A stretch of 64,000 nucleotides of DNA from Streptococcus lutetiensis (GTDB taxonomy: Bacteria; Bacillota; Bacilli; Lactobacillales; Streptococcaceae): the NCBI RefSeq assembly GCF_900475675.1, contig NZ_LS483403.1, positions 1,550,001 through 1,614,000 on the forward strand, written 5' to 3'. This document shows, in pieces, positions 9,744 through 19,708 of this stretch. Numbering within the stretch: position 1 is the stretch's first letter; each line of letters begins with the position of its first letter. Under the pieces are notes generated by a model, which saw only the letters and a program-made list of their open reading frames with translations, ran no database searches and was not told the DNA's origin. The position numbers were made by a program, and so were the translations under genes.

Positions 9744-11183
9744 TTATTGAGCTACCATGACACGAAGACCTTGGTCGATTTGTTCAGCAGCCTTACGTCC
9801 CTCACGAATTCCCCAAATAACAAGACTTGGACCACGACGAGCATCACCAGCAACAAAGACACGATCGTTGTTAGTTGAATAATCATCGTAAACACTTTGG
9901 ACACCAAATTGTTCAAAGAGTGATTTTTCAGCACCAGTGAATCCCATTGCTAACAAGACAAGGTCAGCTTTAATTGTTTCTTCAGTACCTTCGATTGGTT
10001 TGAAACCAGGACCAACTTTGATAGTTTTCGCAGCAATAACTTGACCACGATCAGCACCAATAAATTCTGTTGTTGATGTTGCATAAGTTGTCAATTCTGT
10101 ATCTTGTACGAAATTAGCTTCTTCTTGTCCATATCCAACACGTTTAATCATTGGATATTGTGGCCATGGATTAGTTGGCAAGCGTTTTTCTGGTGGTTCT
10201 GGAGTGATTTCAAGCTGTTTAACACTTGCTGCACCTAAACGAACCGCTGTACCGATACAGTCATTACCAGTATCACCACCACCAATAACAAGAACATGTT
10301 TTCCTTCAAGTGTTGGACCAAGTTTTTTGTTATCAGATGCAAGAACGTTTTTAGTTGTTTCAGTTAAGAAATCAACTGCAAATCGAATACCAGTTAAGTG
10401 ACGACCAGGAACATCCAAATCACGTGGCACGCTAGCACCAGTGGCAAGAACAACACGGTCATATTGTTTCAACAATTCATCTGCAGTAATATCACGTCCA
10501 ACTTCTGTATTGGCAACAAAATTGATACCAAGTTTTTCCATAAGGTCAATACGACGTTGAACAACTTCTTTATCCAACTTCATATTTGGAATACCATACA
10601 TCAAAAGTCCACCAAAGCGGTCACTACGTTCATAAACTGTGATACTGTGACCAAGTTTGTTAAGACGCCATGCCGTTGAAAGACCTGCAGGACCAGAACC
10701 AATAACAGCAATTTTAAATCCTGTACGGAATGCTGGGCGACCTGATTCTTCTACCCAACTATTTTCAAAGGCTGTATCAATGATAAAGCGTTCGTTATCA
10801 TGTATAGTAACACCAGAGCCATTGAGACTCTCTGTACAGCCTTTTTCACATGGAGCTGGACAAACACGTCCAGTCATCTCTGGGAACGGATTAGTGCGTG
10901 ATAAACGCTCAAATGCACGCTTATAGTCACCTTTGTATAGCAAATCATTCCATTCAGGAATCAAGTTGTCATTTGGACAACCTGAGACCGCACGTCCACC
11001 ACCGTAAAATTGTCCTGAGTGACAGAAAGGAATCCCACAAGACATACAACGCGCAGCTTGTTTTTGACGTTCTTCTGCTGTTAATGGAACTTGTAATTCT
11101 TCAAAGTCCAAGATGCGTTCAGCAACAGGACGAAACGGATTGTCTTTTCGATTATATTTCAAAAATCCAAACGGATTAGCCAT
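9744..11183 (-). CDS. gltD: Glutamate synthase (NADPH) small subunit
   Basis: A 479-aa GltD. It supplies electrons from NAD(P)H through FAD and 4Fe-4S centres to the large subunit, which converts 2-oxoglutarate and glutamine into two glutamates. Cysteines of the N-terminal Fe-S region are visible (C46, C49, C54 in CMSCGIPFC; more in CPNDN and CPAPCEKGC). The FAD loop VIGSGPAGLSTAW is near 151-163 and the NADP loop VIGGGDTGND near 289-298. It follows gltB after one base. Confidence 0.96.
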   Translation of the reverse strand: MANPFGFLKYNRKDNPFRPVAERILDFEELQVPLTAEERQKQAARCMSCGIPFCHSGQFYGGGRAVSGCPNDNLIPEWNDLLYKGDYKRAFERLSRTNPFPEMTGRVCPAPCEKGCTESLNGSGVTIHDNERFIIDTAFENSWVEESGRPAFRTGFKIAVIGSGPAGLSTAWRLNKLGHSITVYERSDRFGGLLMYGIPNMKLDKEVVQRRIDLMEKLGINFVANTEVGRDITADELLKQYDRVVLATGASVPRDLDVPGRHLTGIRFAVDFLTETTKNVLASDNKKLGPTLEGKHVLVIGGGDTGNDCIGTAVRLGAASVKQLEITPEPPEKRLPTNPWPQYPMIKRVGYGQEEANFVQDTELTTYATSTTEFIGADRGQVIAAKTIKVGPGFKPIEGTEETIKADLVLLAMGFTGAEKSLFEQFGVQSVYDDYSTNNDRVFVAGDARRGPSLVIWGIREGRKAAEQIDQGLRVMVAQ

Positions 11184-11184
11184 T

Positions 11185-14100
11185 TTATTTACCCCCTGTT
11201 ACTTGTGCGAGAAGTTCTTCTTTTTCTGCTGCTGTTTCTGCACCACCAGTTGCAATTTCGAAAGTACGCAATTCAAGTTCGTCACCTTCTAGACCAGTGT
11301 TAGCAAGAGCATACTCAATGTTATTGATTTCGTGGAACTCAGTTGGGTAAACTTTAACAAATTTATCAACTTCTTGTGCCCAGTTTTCAAGCAAACGTTT
11401 AGCTTTAGTACTACCTGTGTATTCGTAGTGTTTTTGAATCATATCTACTAAAACATCGTCACCACGTGTTTCACCAACTTTGTAAAGGTCAACCATTTGA
11501 CGGTTAACTTTTTCAGCAAAATCGCCATCAGCATCGTAAACGTAAGCAACACCACCACTCATACCAGCAGCGAAGTTACGACCTGTTGTACCAAGGATAA
11601 CCGCAACACCACCTGTCATGTATTCACAACCGTGAGCTCCAACACCTTCAACAACAACTTTCGCACCTGAGTTACGAACACAGAAACGTTCACCAGCACG
11701 ACCAGCGAAGTAAGCTTCACCTTTGACCGCACCAAAGAGGGCAACGTTACCAACAATTGGTGAATTTTCAATATCATAAGCAGCATCACGTGGTGGTTTC
11801 ACAATTAAACATCCACCTGACATAGATTTAGCAATGTAGTCATTGGCTTCACCGACCAAAGTCAATTCCATACCTTGAGTAATAAAGCTTGCAAATGATT
11901 GACCTGCGATACCAGTGTACTCGTACTTAATCAAACCAGGTTCAACTGAGTAGTTACCATAACGTTCAGCCATCCAACCTGCCATACGAGCTCCAACAGC
12001 ACGTTGAACATTGTTGATTGTTTCTTTAACAGTTACGCTTGTACCACTATCGACAGCGGCTTTGGCAAATCCATCCAATTCTTTCCATTGACGTGCTTCA
12101 GCAAATGGGTCTTCTGTCTTACGTTCAATTGGATAAGCTGTTCCAAGCATACGAGAGAAATCAAGTGATTTAGCTTTACCTTTTGGAACAAATTTAGCTT
12201 TCAAGATTTCTGAGTGTCCAACCATTTCGTCAACAGAACGGAAACCAAGTTCAGCCATGTATTCACGTAATTCTTCTGCCATAAACATCATCATGTTGAT
12301 AACATGTTCAGGTTTACCAGCAAAGTGTTTACGAAGTTCTGGATTTTGAGTAGCAACACCAACTGGACAAGTATTAAGCGAACATACACGCATCATGACA
12401 CAACCAATTGAAATCAATGTCAAACTTGCAAATGAATATTCTTCCGCTCCAAGAAGAGTGGCAATGGCAACATCGCGACCAGTCATTAATTTACCATCAG
12501 TTTCAAGAGTCATACGTTGACGGAGACGGTTAAGTGACAATGTTTGGTGAGCTTCAGCCAATCCCATTTCCCATGGAAGACCAGCATCACGAACAGAGTT
12601 ACGAGGAGAAGCTCCTGTACCACCATCATAACCAGAAATCACAACCTTATCAGCACCAGCTTTTACACAACCTGTAGCAATTGTACCAACACCAGTACTT
12701 GAAACCAATTTAACATTGATTTTAGCATAAGGATTGATAGCTTTAAGGTCATAAATCAATTGAGCCAAATCTTCGATTGAGTAGATATCATGGTGAGGTG
12801 GTGGTGAAATCAAACGCACACCAGGCGTTGCACCACGAATTTCAGCAACCCATGGGAAGACTTTTTGACCCGGCAACTGACCACCTTCACCAGGTTTTGC
12901 ACCTTGTGCCAACTTGATTTGGATTTCTTCAGCAGACATAAGGTATTCAGCATTGACACCAAAACGTCCTGAAGCGACTTGTTTAATCTTAGAGTTCAAG
13001 TTACGACCATCTGGTTGCACTTTGAAACGATTACGGTTTTCGCCACCTTCACCAGAGTTTGACTTAGCTCCGATTGAGTTCATTGCTTCGGCGATTGTTT
13101 CGTGCGCTTCTTTAGAAAGTGAACCAAAACTCATGGCACCAACTTTGAAGCGTTTAACAATTGCTTCAGCTGGTTCAACCTCAGAAAGGTCAACTTTTGG
13201 ACGATCTGATTTAAATTCCCAGATTGAACGAAGTGTCGTCGGAGTTGACAAGGCTTCTTTATCCAATTCAGCAGTGTATTCTTTGAAGAGTTTGTAATCT
13301 CCTTTACGAACAGCTTGTTGGAAATTATAAATTGTATGTGGATTGAAGAGGTGATATTCACCATCAGCTTTAAATTGGTAAATACCGCCACTTTGCAAAT
13401 AGTCTCCACGACGAGGACCAAAGGCATCTTCCATACGTTGAAGATATTCTTTTTCAATTTGGTCAAGAGACAATCCACCGATACGTGTTACTGTACCTGT
13501 AAAGTATTTGTTAACTACTGAGTCTGAAAGACCAACTGCTTCAAACAATTGAGCCCCTTTGTAACCTAGGATTGTCGAAATCCCCATACGACTCATAACT
13601 TTAACGATACCTTTTTCAGCTGCTTTACGGTATTTCTCAAATGCAGTTGCATCTTTACCATATTCTTTCAATGTTGCATAAGCACCATAAGGGTGAACGG
13701 CTGCAGCACCATAACCAACCAAAGTAGCAAAGTGATGAACTTCAATTGCTTCTGCTGTATCCACAACGATTGAGAATTGACTAGCTTTACCTTTGCCAAC
13801 CATGTAGTTATTCAAACCAGAAACAGCCAAAAGCATTGGGATTGTTGTTTGGTTTTCTTTTACATTGCGGTCTGAAAGAATGATAATCTTGCTACCATTA
13901 TCAACAGCTTTTTCAGCTGCTTTGAAAAGATTTTCCAAAGCACGTTGCAAACGATTATGTGATGGTTCAACAACATCGTAAACTGTTGAGAGAGTTGTTG
14001 CACGGTAACGTTCGTCTTGCAAGTTAGCAATTTTAGCAAAATCTTCGCTTGAAAGAACTGGACTATCAATTTTAACTTTGACACAGTTATCAGCACCATC

Positions 14101-15720
14101 AGCTTTGAAGTTACCATCACCACCTAGGTAAACACTTGTTGAAACGACAATTTGTTCACGAATCGCATCGATTGGTGGGTTTGTAACTTGGGCGAATTGT
14201 TGTTTAAAGAAAGTGAAAAGAGATTGACTCTTATTAGAAAGAACTGCTAGTGGGCTATCAAATCCCATTGAAATAACAGGTTCCTCACCTTTTTCAGACA
14301 TTGGAAGAATAACTGTACGGATAACTTCTTCATTATATCCGTAAGCTTTCCACATTGTTTCAATGTCATTAGTTTCTTGAGTCAATTCTGAAGCTTCAAA
14401 GTCATTAAGATGTGCAATATTTTCTTCAACCCATTCTTTGTATGGATGTTGTGCAGCATAGTAGGCTTTGACTTCTTCATTACGCATCAATTTACCAGAA
14501 GTTGTGTCAATCAACATCATATTACCAGGTCCAAGCACACCTTTTTCGATGACGCGACTTGGTTCAAGGTCAACAACACCAGATTCACTTGAACAGATCA
14601 AGAAATTATCTTTTGTCAATGAGTAGCGGCTAGGACGCAGACCATTACGGTCCAAACGAGCACCAACCATATCACCATCTGTAAAAACAAGAGCAGCAGG
14701 ACCATCCCATGGAGCTACAAAACTTGATGCATATTCATAAAATGCTTTAAGGTCATCAGAAAGACCTGACTCGTCACCCCAAGCTTCTGGTACCATCATC
14801 AAAAGACTTTGTGGGATATCACGACCATTGCGATAAAGGTACTCTAAACAGTTTTCCAACTTGGCAGAATCTGAGTTTTCTTCATTATAAACTTCAATCT
14901 GGTGGCTGTGCATCCAGTTTTCTGCACCACGAAGAGTATTGATTTCACCATTGTGCGCTAAGAAACGGAACGGTTGTGCACGGTCCCAAGATGGGAAAGT
15001 ATTAGTAGAGAAACGTGAGTGTGTCAATGCAATGTGTGATTTAAAATGTTCATCTTGCAAGTCAGGGTAGAAGAGCCCTACTTGGAAAGCGTGAAGCATT
15101 CCTTTATACACAATTGTTTTACTTGAAAGAGAACAGATGAAGAATTCATCAGATGAAAAGCTCTTTTCAAGTTGACGACGCAAGCGGAACAATTTGTCTT
15201 CAAAATCACGACCATCTTTAGTATCATCAGGTTTTTTAACAAAAACTTGAACAAAACTTGGCATAATTTCTTGTGCCGCTGGACCACAATTGTCATAATT
15301 AAATGGCACATCACGAGTCATCAAAACATGAAAACCAGCTGATTTAATTTCTGCTTTAACTGCTTCTAGAAGGCTATCTTTAGCCTCAGTATCTTGAGGT
15401 AAAAATAGTTGTGCAACAGCGTAGTCACCTTTTTTAGGTAAATCATAACCTGCTTCTTTTGCTTTTACTTGAAAAAATTCATCTGGTAAAGCAAGCAACA
15501 TTCCGGCACCATCACCAGTATCAGGTTCTGCACCTGTACCACCACGGTGATTCATACGTGTCAACATTGTCAAGGCATAATCAATCAAAGTATGACTTGC
15601 TTCAGCATCGAGTTGTGCAACAAACCCCATCCCACAGGCATCTGATTCAAAAGATGGATCCCAAAGCGTTGTCTGCTGTGCCCTCAAAGCACTTTCATTC
15701 ATAGCTCTTACTCCTATCAT
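11185..15720 (-). CDS. gltB: Glutamate synthase (NADPH) large subunit
   Basis: A 1511-aa GltB: N-terminal Ntn glutaminase domain, central domain, FMN-binding synthase domain and C-terminal beta-helix domain. The likely nucleophile Cys follows a short propeptide (FESDACGMGF), so the enzyme is processed. The synthase domain shows AKPGEGGQLPG and GYDGGTGASP, and the 3Fe-4S cysteines lie in CVMMRVCSLNTCPVG. The frame is complete. A GOGAT is unusual among streptococci but known in the S. bovis group; with glnA it would allow growth on ammonia. The second in-frame ATG (MNESALRA) at 15702 has the better-placed AGGAG-like site and may be the true start. Confidence 0.96.
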   Translation of the reverse strand: MIGVRAMNESALRAQQTTLWDPSFESDACGMGFVAQLDAEASHTLIDYALTMLTRMNHRGGTGAEPDTGDGAGMLLALPDEFFQVKAKEAGYDLPKKGDYAVAQLFLPQDTEAKDSLLEAVKAEIKSAGFHVLMTRDVPFNYDNCGPAAQEIMPSFVQVFVKKPDDTKDGRDFEDKLFRLRRQLEKSFSSDEFFICSLSSKTIVYKGMLHAFQVGLFYPDLQDEHFKSHIALTHSRFSTNTFPSWDRAQPFRFLAHNGEINTLRGAENWMHSHQIEVYNEENSDSAKLENCLEYLYRNGRDIPQSLLMMVPEAWGDESGLSDDLKAFYEYASSFVAPWDGPAALVFTDGDMVGARLDRNGLRPSRYSLTKDNFLICSSESGVVDLEPSRVIEKGVLGPGNMMLIDTTSGKLMRNEEVKAYYAAQHPYKEWVEENIAHLNDFEASELTQETNDIETMWKAYGYNEEVIRTVILPMSEKGEEPVISMGFDSPLAVLSNKSQSLFTFFKQQFAQVTNPPIDAIREQIVVSTSVYLGGDGNFKADGADNCVKVKIDSPVLSSEDFAKIANLQDERYRATTLSTVYDVVEPSHNRLQRALENLFKAAEKAVDNGSKIIILSDRNVKENQTTIPMLLAVSGLNNYMVGKGKASQFSIVVDTAEAIEVHHFATLVGYGAAAVHPYGAYATLKEYGKDATAFEKYRKAAEKGIVKVMSRMGISTILGYKGAQLFEAVGLSDSVVNKYFTGTVTRIGGLSLDQIEKEYLQRMEDAFGPRRGDYLQSGGIYQFKADGEYHLFNPHTIYNFQQAVRKGDYKLFKEYTAELDKEALSTPTTLRSIWEFKSDRPKVDLSEVEPAEAIVKRFKVGAMSFGSLSKEAHETIAEAMNSIGAKSNSGEGGENRNRFKVQPDGRNLNSKIKQVASGRFGVNAEYLMSAEEIQIKLAQGAKPGEGGQLPGQKVFPWVAEIRGATPGVRLISPPPHHDIYSIEDLAQLIYDLKAINPYAKINVKLVSSTGVGTIATGCVKAGADKVVISGYDGGTGASPRNSVRDAGLPWEMGLAEAHQTLSLNRLRQRMTLETDGKLMTGRDVAIATLLGAEEYSFASLTLISIGCVMMRVCSLNTCPVGVATQNPELRKHFAGKPEHVINMMMFMAEELREYMAELGFRSVDEMVGHSEILKAKFVPKGKAKSLDFSRMLGTAYPIERKTEDPFAEARQWKELDGFAKAAVDSGTSVTVKETINNVQRAVGARMAGWMAERYGNYSVEPGLIKYEYTGIAGQSFASFITQGMELTLVGEANDYIAKSMSGGCLIVKPPRDAAYDIENSPIVGNVALFGAVKGEAYFAGRAGERFCVRNSGAKVVVEGVGAHGCEYMTGGVAVILGTTGRNFAAGMSGGVAYVYDADGDFAEKVNRQMVDLYKVGETRGDDVLVDMIQKHYEYTGSTKAKRLLENWAQEVDKFVKVYPTEFHEINNIEYALANTGLEGDELELRTFEIATGGAETAAEKEELLAQVTGGK

Positions 15721-15759
15721 TAATACAAATAGTCTAATTATTCAGAATATTTACTTCAC

Positions 15760-15815
15760 ATTATACCACATTCTATCTAATTAGAATAGCTCTTATTTAA
15801 ACTTTCTAATGAGAA
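15760..15815 (-). promoter_or_regulatory. gltB promoter with a weak -35 and inverted repeats
   Basis: -10 TATAAT at 15765-15760, with only TATTCT at the -35 position (15788-15783). That poor -35 lies inside an inverted repeat with arms ATTCTA and TAGAAT (15770-15787), and a second partial copy (TTCT-N4-AGAA) is at 15804-15815. A weak -35 overlapped by dyads suggests an activator. No GlnR box (TGTNA-N7-TNACA) is seen here. Confidence 0.5.
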
Positions 15816-15830
15816 TATGGTATTTTTTGG

Positions 15831-15858
15831 AAAAAAAAAGACAGCTAGAAGCTGTCTT
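15831..15858 (-). terminator. glnA terminator
   Basis: Perfect 8-bp stem (AAGACAGC / GCTGTCTT) with a 5-nt loop followed on the minus strand by a long T run; 16 bp past the glnA stop. Confidence 0.9.
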
Positions 15859-15873
15859 ACTTACTACTACTTC

Positions 15874-17220
15874 TTAGTAAAGATCTAGATAGTTATCAAT
15901 TTCCCATTGTGAAACAAAGGCCGCATAGCTAGACCATTCAATTTTCTTAGCTTCCACAAAGTTTGTAAAGATGTGATTTCCAAGAGCAGCTTTAACCACT
16001 TCATCATCTTGCAATGCTTTAACGGCATTGTGCAATGTTGATGGAAGATCACGGATTCCAGCTTCTTTACGTTCTTCTTGAGTCATGATGTAGATATTTG
16101 ATTCAACTGGAGCTGGTGCTTCAATTTTATTTTCAATACCATCAAGACCTGCTTCAAGAAGGACAGCAAGAGCAAGATATGGATTAGCAGTTGGGTCAAC
16201 TGAACGAAGTTCCAAACGAGTACCCATTCCACGTGATGCAGGTACGCGGATAAGTGGTGAACGGTTACGTCCAGCCCATGCGATGTAAACTGGTGCTTCA
16301 TAACCAGGAACCAAACGTTTGTATGAGTTTACAGTTGGATTCATGATTGCAGTGTAGTTATAAGCATGTTTCATCAAACCACCAAGGAAGTAGTATGCTG
16401 TTTCAGACAATTGCATACCTTTTGGATCTTCAGTATCAAAGAAAGCATTGTTTCCATCGTAATCAAACAATGACATGTTACAGTGCATACCTGAACCGTT
16501 GATACCGAATTTAGGTTTAGCCATGAATGTAGCATAAAGACCGTGTTTACGAGCAATTGTTTTAACAACAAGTTTGAAAATTTGAATGTTATCACATGCT
16601 TTCAAAACATCAGCATATTTAAAGTCAATTTCGTGTTGACCGATTGCAACTTCGTGGTGACTTGCTTCAACTTCAAATCCCATTTCAGTCAAAACATTAA
16701 CGATTTCACGACGAGTGTTATCTGCAAGGTCAGTTGGTGCAAGGTCGAAGTAACCACCACGGTCGTTTACTTCAAGAGTTGGTTCATCTTTTTCATCCAA
16801 TTTGAACAAAAAGAATTCCGGTTCTGGACCAAGGTTAAATGATTTGAAACCAACTTTTTCCATGTGGCGAAGCGCACGTTTCAAGTTACCACGTGGGTCA
16901 CCTGCAAATGGTTCACCTTCAGGAGTGTAGATATCACAGATCAAACCTGCAACGGCACCATTTTCACTACCCCATGGGAACACTGTCCATGTATCAAGAT
17001 CTGGGTGCAAGAACATATCAGATTCGTTGATACGTACAAAACCTTCGATTGAAGATCCATCGAACATTGCTTTGTTTGACAATACTTTGTCAAGTTGCTC
17101 ATCAGTTGCTGGGATTTCTACGTTTTTCAATGTCCCAGCGATATCTGAGAACATCAAGCGTAAAAATGTAACATTTTTTTCTTTGACTTCGCGACGGATG
17201 TCAGCTGCTGTAATAGTCAT
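15874..17220 (-). CDS. glnA: Glutamine synthetase type I
   Basis: A 448-aa GSI-alpha that condenses glutamate, ammonia and ATP into glutamine. It shows the family's [23 protein letters not shown] metal/ATP segment and NRSPLIRVP. Firmicute GSI-alpha is feedback-inhibited and, when inhibited, activates GlnR. AAGGAGACC precedes the ATG. It is the second gene of glnR-glnA and is followed by gltB. Confidence 0.96.
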   Translation of the reverse strand: MTITAADIRREVKEKNVTFLRLMFSDIAGTLKNVEIPATDEQLDKVLSNKAMFDGSSIEGFVRINESDMFLHPDLDTWTVFPWGSENGAVAGLICDIYTPEGEPFAGDPRGNLKRALRHMEKVGFKSFNLGPEPEFFLFKLDEKDEPTLEVNDRGGYFDLAPTDLADNTRREIVNVLTEMGFEVEASHHEVAIGQHEIDFKYADVLKACDNIQIFKLVVKTIARKHGLYATFMAKPKFGINGSGMHCNMSLFDYDGNNAFFDTEDPKGMQLSETAYYFLGGLMKHAYNYTAIMNPTVNSYKRLVPGYEAPVYIAWAGRNRSPLIRVPASRGMGTRLELRSVDPTANPYLALAVLLEAGLDGIENKIEAPAPVESNIYIMTQEERKEAGIRDLPSTLHNAVKALQDDEVVKAALGNHIFTNFVEAKKIEWSSYAAFVSQWEIDNYLDLY

Positions 17221-17266
17221 GAATTTAGGTCTCCTTTTAAAACCGAAATAACCGAGCGACGCTTAT

Positions 17267-17638
17267 TTAGATGCGCCAATTGCTAATGTACTGTGATGGG
17301 GTCGAAAAACGACCTTGGTTTCGGAGTTCATCTTGTAAGATTCGACGAACATCAGCATCAGTTAAAGACTTCTGCTTTTGAAGTGCTTTATCTTGTCTAT
17401 CCGCGTATTCACGCTTGATAGCCGCAATATTAAGCCCCTCGTCAAGGAAATCTTTAATTTCAAGTAATCGATCCATATCGTTCAATGAAAACATACGACG
17501 GTTACCTGAAGTACGTTCTGGGGTTATTAACCCTTGATCCTCATAATAACGAATCTGACGTGCTGTTAAATCGGTCAATTTCATTACTGTCCCAATGGGA
17601 AAAACCGCCATGGAACGTCTGAGTTCTTTTTCTTTCAT
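17267..17638 (-). CDS. glnR: Nitrogen-metabolism repressor GlnR (MerR family)
   Basis: A 123-aa MerR-type regulator: HTH with TARQIRYYEDQGLITPERTSGNRRMF at about 26-50, then the dimerisation helix and a C-terminal tail that senses feedback-inhibited glutamine synthetase. The ATG at 17638 is chosen because AAGGAGG precedes it and because the promoter and GlnR box lie between 17660 and 17712, inside any longer reading. It forms an operon with glnA. Confidence 0.94.
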   Translation of the reverse strand: MKEKELRRSMAVFPIGTVMKLTDLTARQIRYYEDQGLITPERTSGNRRMFSLNDMDRLLEIKDFLDEGLNIAAIKREYADRQDKALQKQKSLTDADVRRILQDELRNQGRFSTPSQYISNWRI

Positions 17639-17659
17639 GATGACCTCCTTCCGACAATT

Positions 17660-17712
17660 ATTATAGTCTGAAAATTCTAAACTGTCAACCCCATATGTCA
17701 GAAAATATGACA
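17660..17712 (-). promoter_or_regulatory. glnR-glnA promoter with a GlnR box
   Basis: -35 TTGACA (17688-17683) and -10 TATAAT (17665-17660) with a 17-bp spacer. Immediately upstream, 17696-17712 reads TGTCA-N7-TGACA, an exact match to the GlnR operator TGTNA-N7-TNACA. Autoregulation by GlnR follows. Confidence 0.9.
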
Positions 17713-17719
17713 TTGAGAC

Positions 17720-18265
17720 TCAATTTTTTTCATTTTTATTTTTCAACCACTCGCGAACCATATCTACATCAGAATTAACGAGTATGGCAACAAAGACTCC
17801 ACAGAACGTTTCAAACACCCTTGCAAAGACATACAAAATCGTATCCCCAGCAGGAATGGACAGCGTAATAATTAAAAGTGCCGAAGTTCCACCAATAATC
17901 CCTGCTTTATTATTAATCGAAACATTAATCATAATGCCAAGCATGGTAAATACTGGAACAAAAAACAGAGTCACCCAAAATTCGTTGTGAAAAAATTGAT
18001 TAATTAAAAAGAAGAGCAAAGATAGCAAACCACCGACACTATTTCCAACAATACGTGAAAAACCAAAGTGAACACTTTTATCTAAACTTTCACGTAAACT
18101 GAAAACAGCCGTCAGCGTTCCAATCTGCAGCCCTTCCCAACCAAATAAATGAAATAATAAGAGAACCAAGAAGACAGACAAACCTGTCTTCAGCGTTCGC
18201 ATTCCTAACTTAAACTTACTCGGATCAAATTTATAATTTGATAAAAGATCTTTCAAATACTTCAT
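17720..18265 (-). CDS. Aromatic-acid-exporter/FUSC-type membrane protein
   Basis: About 181 aa. Four to five hydrophobic segments (GLSVFLVLLLFHLF, GGLLSLLFFLINQF, WVTLFFVPVFTMLGIMI, GGTSALLIITLSIP, ETFCGVFVAILV) match the N-terminal membrane domain of the DUF939/ArAE_1 family. It lacks the large cytoplasmic half of full-length exporters, as is common for the short streptococcal form. Substrate unknown. The start at 18265 is chosen over an upstream TTG; the ribosome site is poor. It lies directly upstream of glnR but has no visible functional link to it. Confidence 0.75.
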   Translation of the reverse strand: MKYLKDLLSNYKFDPSKFKLGMRTLKTGLSVFLVLLLFHLFGWEGLQIGTLTAVFSLRESLDKSVHFGFSRIVGNSVGGLLSLLFFLINQFFHNEFWVTLFFVPVFTMLGIMINVSINNKAGIIGGTSALLIITLSIPAGDTILYVFARVFETFCGVFVAILVNSDVDMVREWLKNKNEKN

Positions 18266-18354
18266 AACCCACAACCCAATATATTTTCTTTATTTTAACA
18301 CATTTTAAATCGTTTTCGCTAGATACGAATGTGCTTTTTTCTATTATAATAGAA

Positions 18355-18382
18355 AACAAAAAAGAGCCCCAAAGGGCTCTCA
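18355..18382 (-). terminator. pgk terminator
   Basis: Stem AGAGCCC / GGGCTCT with a 4-nt loop and a T run on the minus strand, 19 bp past the pgk stop. Confidence 0.88.
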
Positions 18383-18400
18383 TACTCTCAAAGTTGAAAA

Positions 18401-19597
18401 TTATTTGTCAGTCAATGCAGCAAGACCTGGAAGTACTTTACCTTCAAGAAGTTCCATAGAAGCTCCACCACCAGTAGAAATCCATGAGAATTTGTCAGCA
18501 CGACCAAGGTTGATAGCTGCGGCAGCTGAGTCACCACCACCGATGATTGATTTAACGCCTGGTTGTTTAACAATAGCATCCATTACACCGATTGTACCAG
18601 CTTGGAAATCAGGGTTTTCAAACACACCCATAGGTCCGTTCCAAACAACTGTTTTAGCACCAGTCAATTCTTCGTCAAATTTAGCGATAGATTTTGGACC
18701 GATATCAAGACCAAGGAATCCAGCATCTACTGCTGCACCTTCAGTATCTTTAACTTCAGTGTAATCAGCAAAAGCGTTAGCTTCTTTTGAGTCAACTGGC
18801 AAGATTAATTTACCGTCAGCTTTAGCCAAAAGTTCTTTAGCAACGTCAAGTTTATCTTCTTCAACAAGTGAGTTACCGATTTCGATACCTTGTGCTTTAA
18901 GGAATGTGTATGTCATACCACCACCGATAAGGACTTTATCAGCTTTCTTCAACAAGTTTTCGATAACACCGATTTTATCTGAAACTTTTGAACCACCAAG
19001 GATTGCGATAAATGGACGAACTGGTTTTTCAACAGCTTCTTGGATGTATGCAATTTCGTTTTCAAGAAGGAAACCTGCAACAGCTTTTTCAACGTTTGCA
19101 GAAATACCTACGTTAGATGCGTGTGCACGGTGTGCAGTCCCAAATGCATCGTTAACGAAGATTCCGTCACCAAGTGAAGCCCAATATTTACCAAGTTCTG
19201 GATCGTTTTTAGATTCTTTTTTACCGTCAACATCTTCAAAACGAGTGTTTTCAACAAGAAGAACTTCACCATCTTTAAGGTTATTGATAGCTTCTTCAAG
19301 TTCAGCACCACGTGTAACACCTGGGAAGACAACTTCTTGACCAAGTTTAGCTGCCAAATCAGCTGCTACTGGAGCAAGAGATTTACCTTCTTTATCAGCT
19401 TCTTCTTTAACACGTCCAAGGTGAGAGAAAAGAATTGCACGACCACCTTGTTCGATGATGTACTTGATTGTTGGAAGAGCCGCAGAAATACGGTTGTCGT
19501 TAGTGATAACGCCATCTTTCAAAGGCACGTTAAAGTCAACACGGACAAGAACTTTTTTGCCTTTCAAATCAACGTCTTTAACAGTCAATTTAGCCAT
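18401..19597 (-). CDS. pgk: Phosphoglycerate kinase
   Basis: A 398-aa glycolytic enzyme that makes ATP from 1,3-bisphosphoglycerate. It shows [14 protein letters not shown] at the N terminus, SHLGR, the substrate-binding histidine region HRAHAS, and the C-terminal [10 protein letters not shown] nucleotide loop. Codon use is strongly biased, as in highly expressed genes. AAGGAGTCC precedes the ATG. Confidence 0.97.
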   Translation of the reverse strand: MAKLTVKDVDLKGKKVLVRVDFNVPLKDGVITNDNRISAALPTIKYIIEQGGRAILFSHLGRVKEEADKEGKSLAPVAADLAAKLGQEVVFPGVTRGAELEEAINNLKDGEVLLVENTRFEDVDGKKESKNDPELGKYWASLGDGIFVNDAFGTAHRAHASNVGISANVEKAVAGFLLENEIAYIQEAVEKPVRPFIAILGGSKVSDKIGVIENLLKKADKVLIGGGMTYTFLKAQGIEIGNSLVEEDKLDVAKELLAKADGKLILPVDSKEANAFADYTEVKDTEGAAVDAGFLGLDIGPKSIAKFDEELTGAKTVVWNGPMGVFENPDFQAGTIGVMDAIVKQPGVKSIIGGGDSAAAAINLGRADKFSWISTGGGASMELLEGKVLPGLAALTDK

Positions 19598-19633
19598 TTG
19601 ATAGGACTCCTTATAAATTTTTTATACATGCTA

Positions 19634-19642
19634 ATTATATCA
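19634..19642 (-). promoter_or_regulatory. pgk extended -10 promoter
   Basis: Minus-strand TGA-TATAAT (hexamer 19639-19634) about 37 bp before the pgk start; no good -35. It lies outside the IS30 element, about 70 bp from its left end, so the insertion spared the core promoter. Confidence 0.55.
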
Positions 19643-19708
19643 CAAAACCTGTAAAAGAGGTAGTTAAATCAATAGAATTTGTCCTTTGGCTGCTACGAGA
19701 CATTAGGT

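Noticed and set aside
11185..15720. Several open frames of 60-130 codons on the strands and frames opposite gltB
   Set aside because: They lie wholly inside an intact, strongly supported gene, have no ribosome sites and reflect codon bias.
15721..15830. GlnR box in front of gltB
   Set aside because: No TGTNA-N7-TNACA match was found; only ATTCTA/TAGAAT dyads are present.
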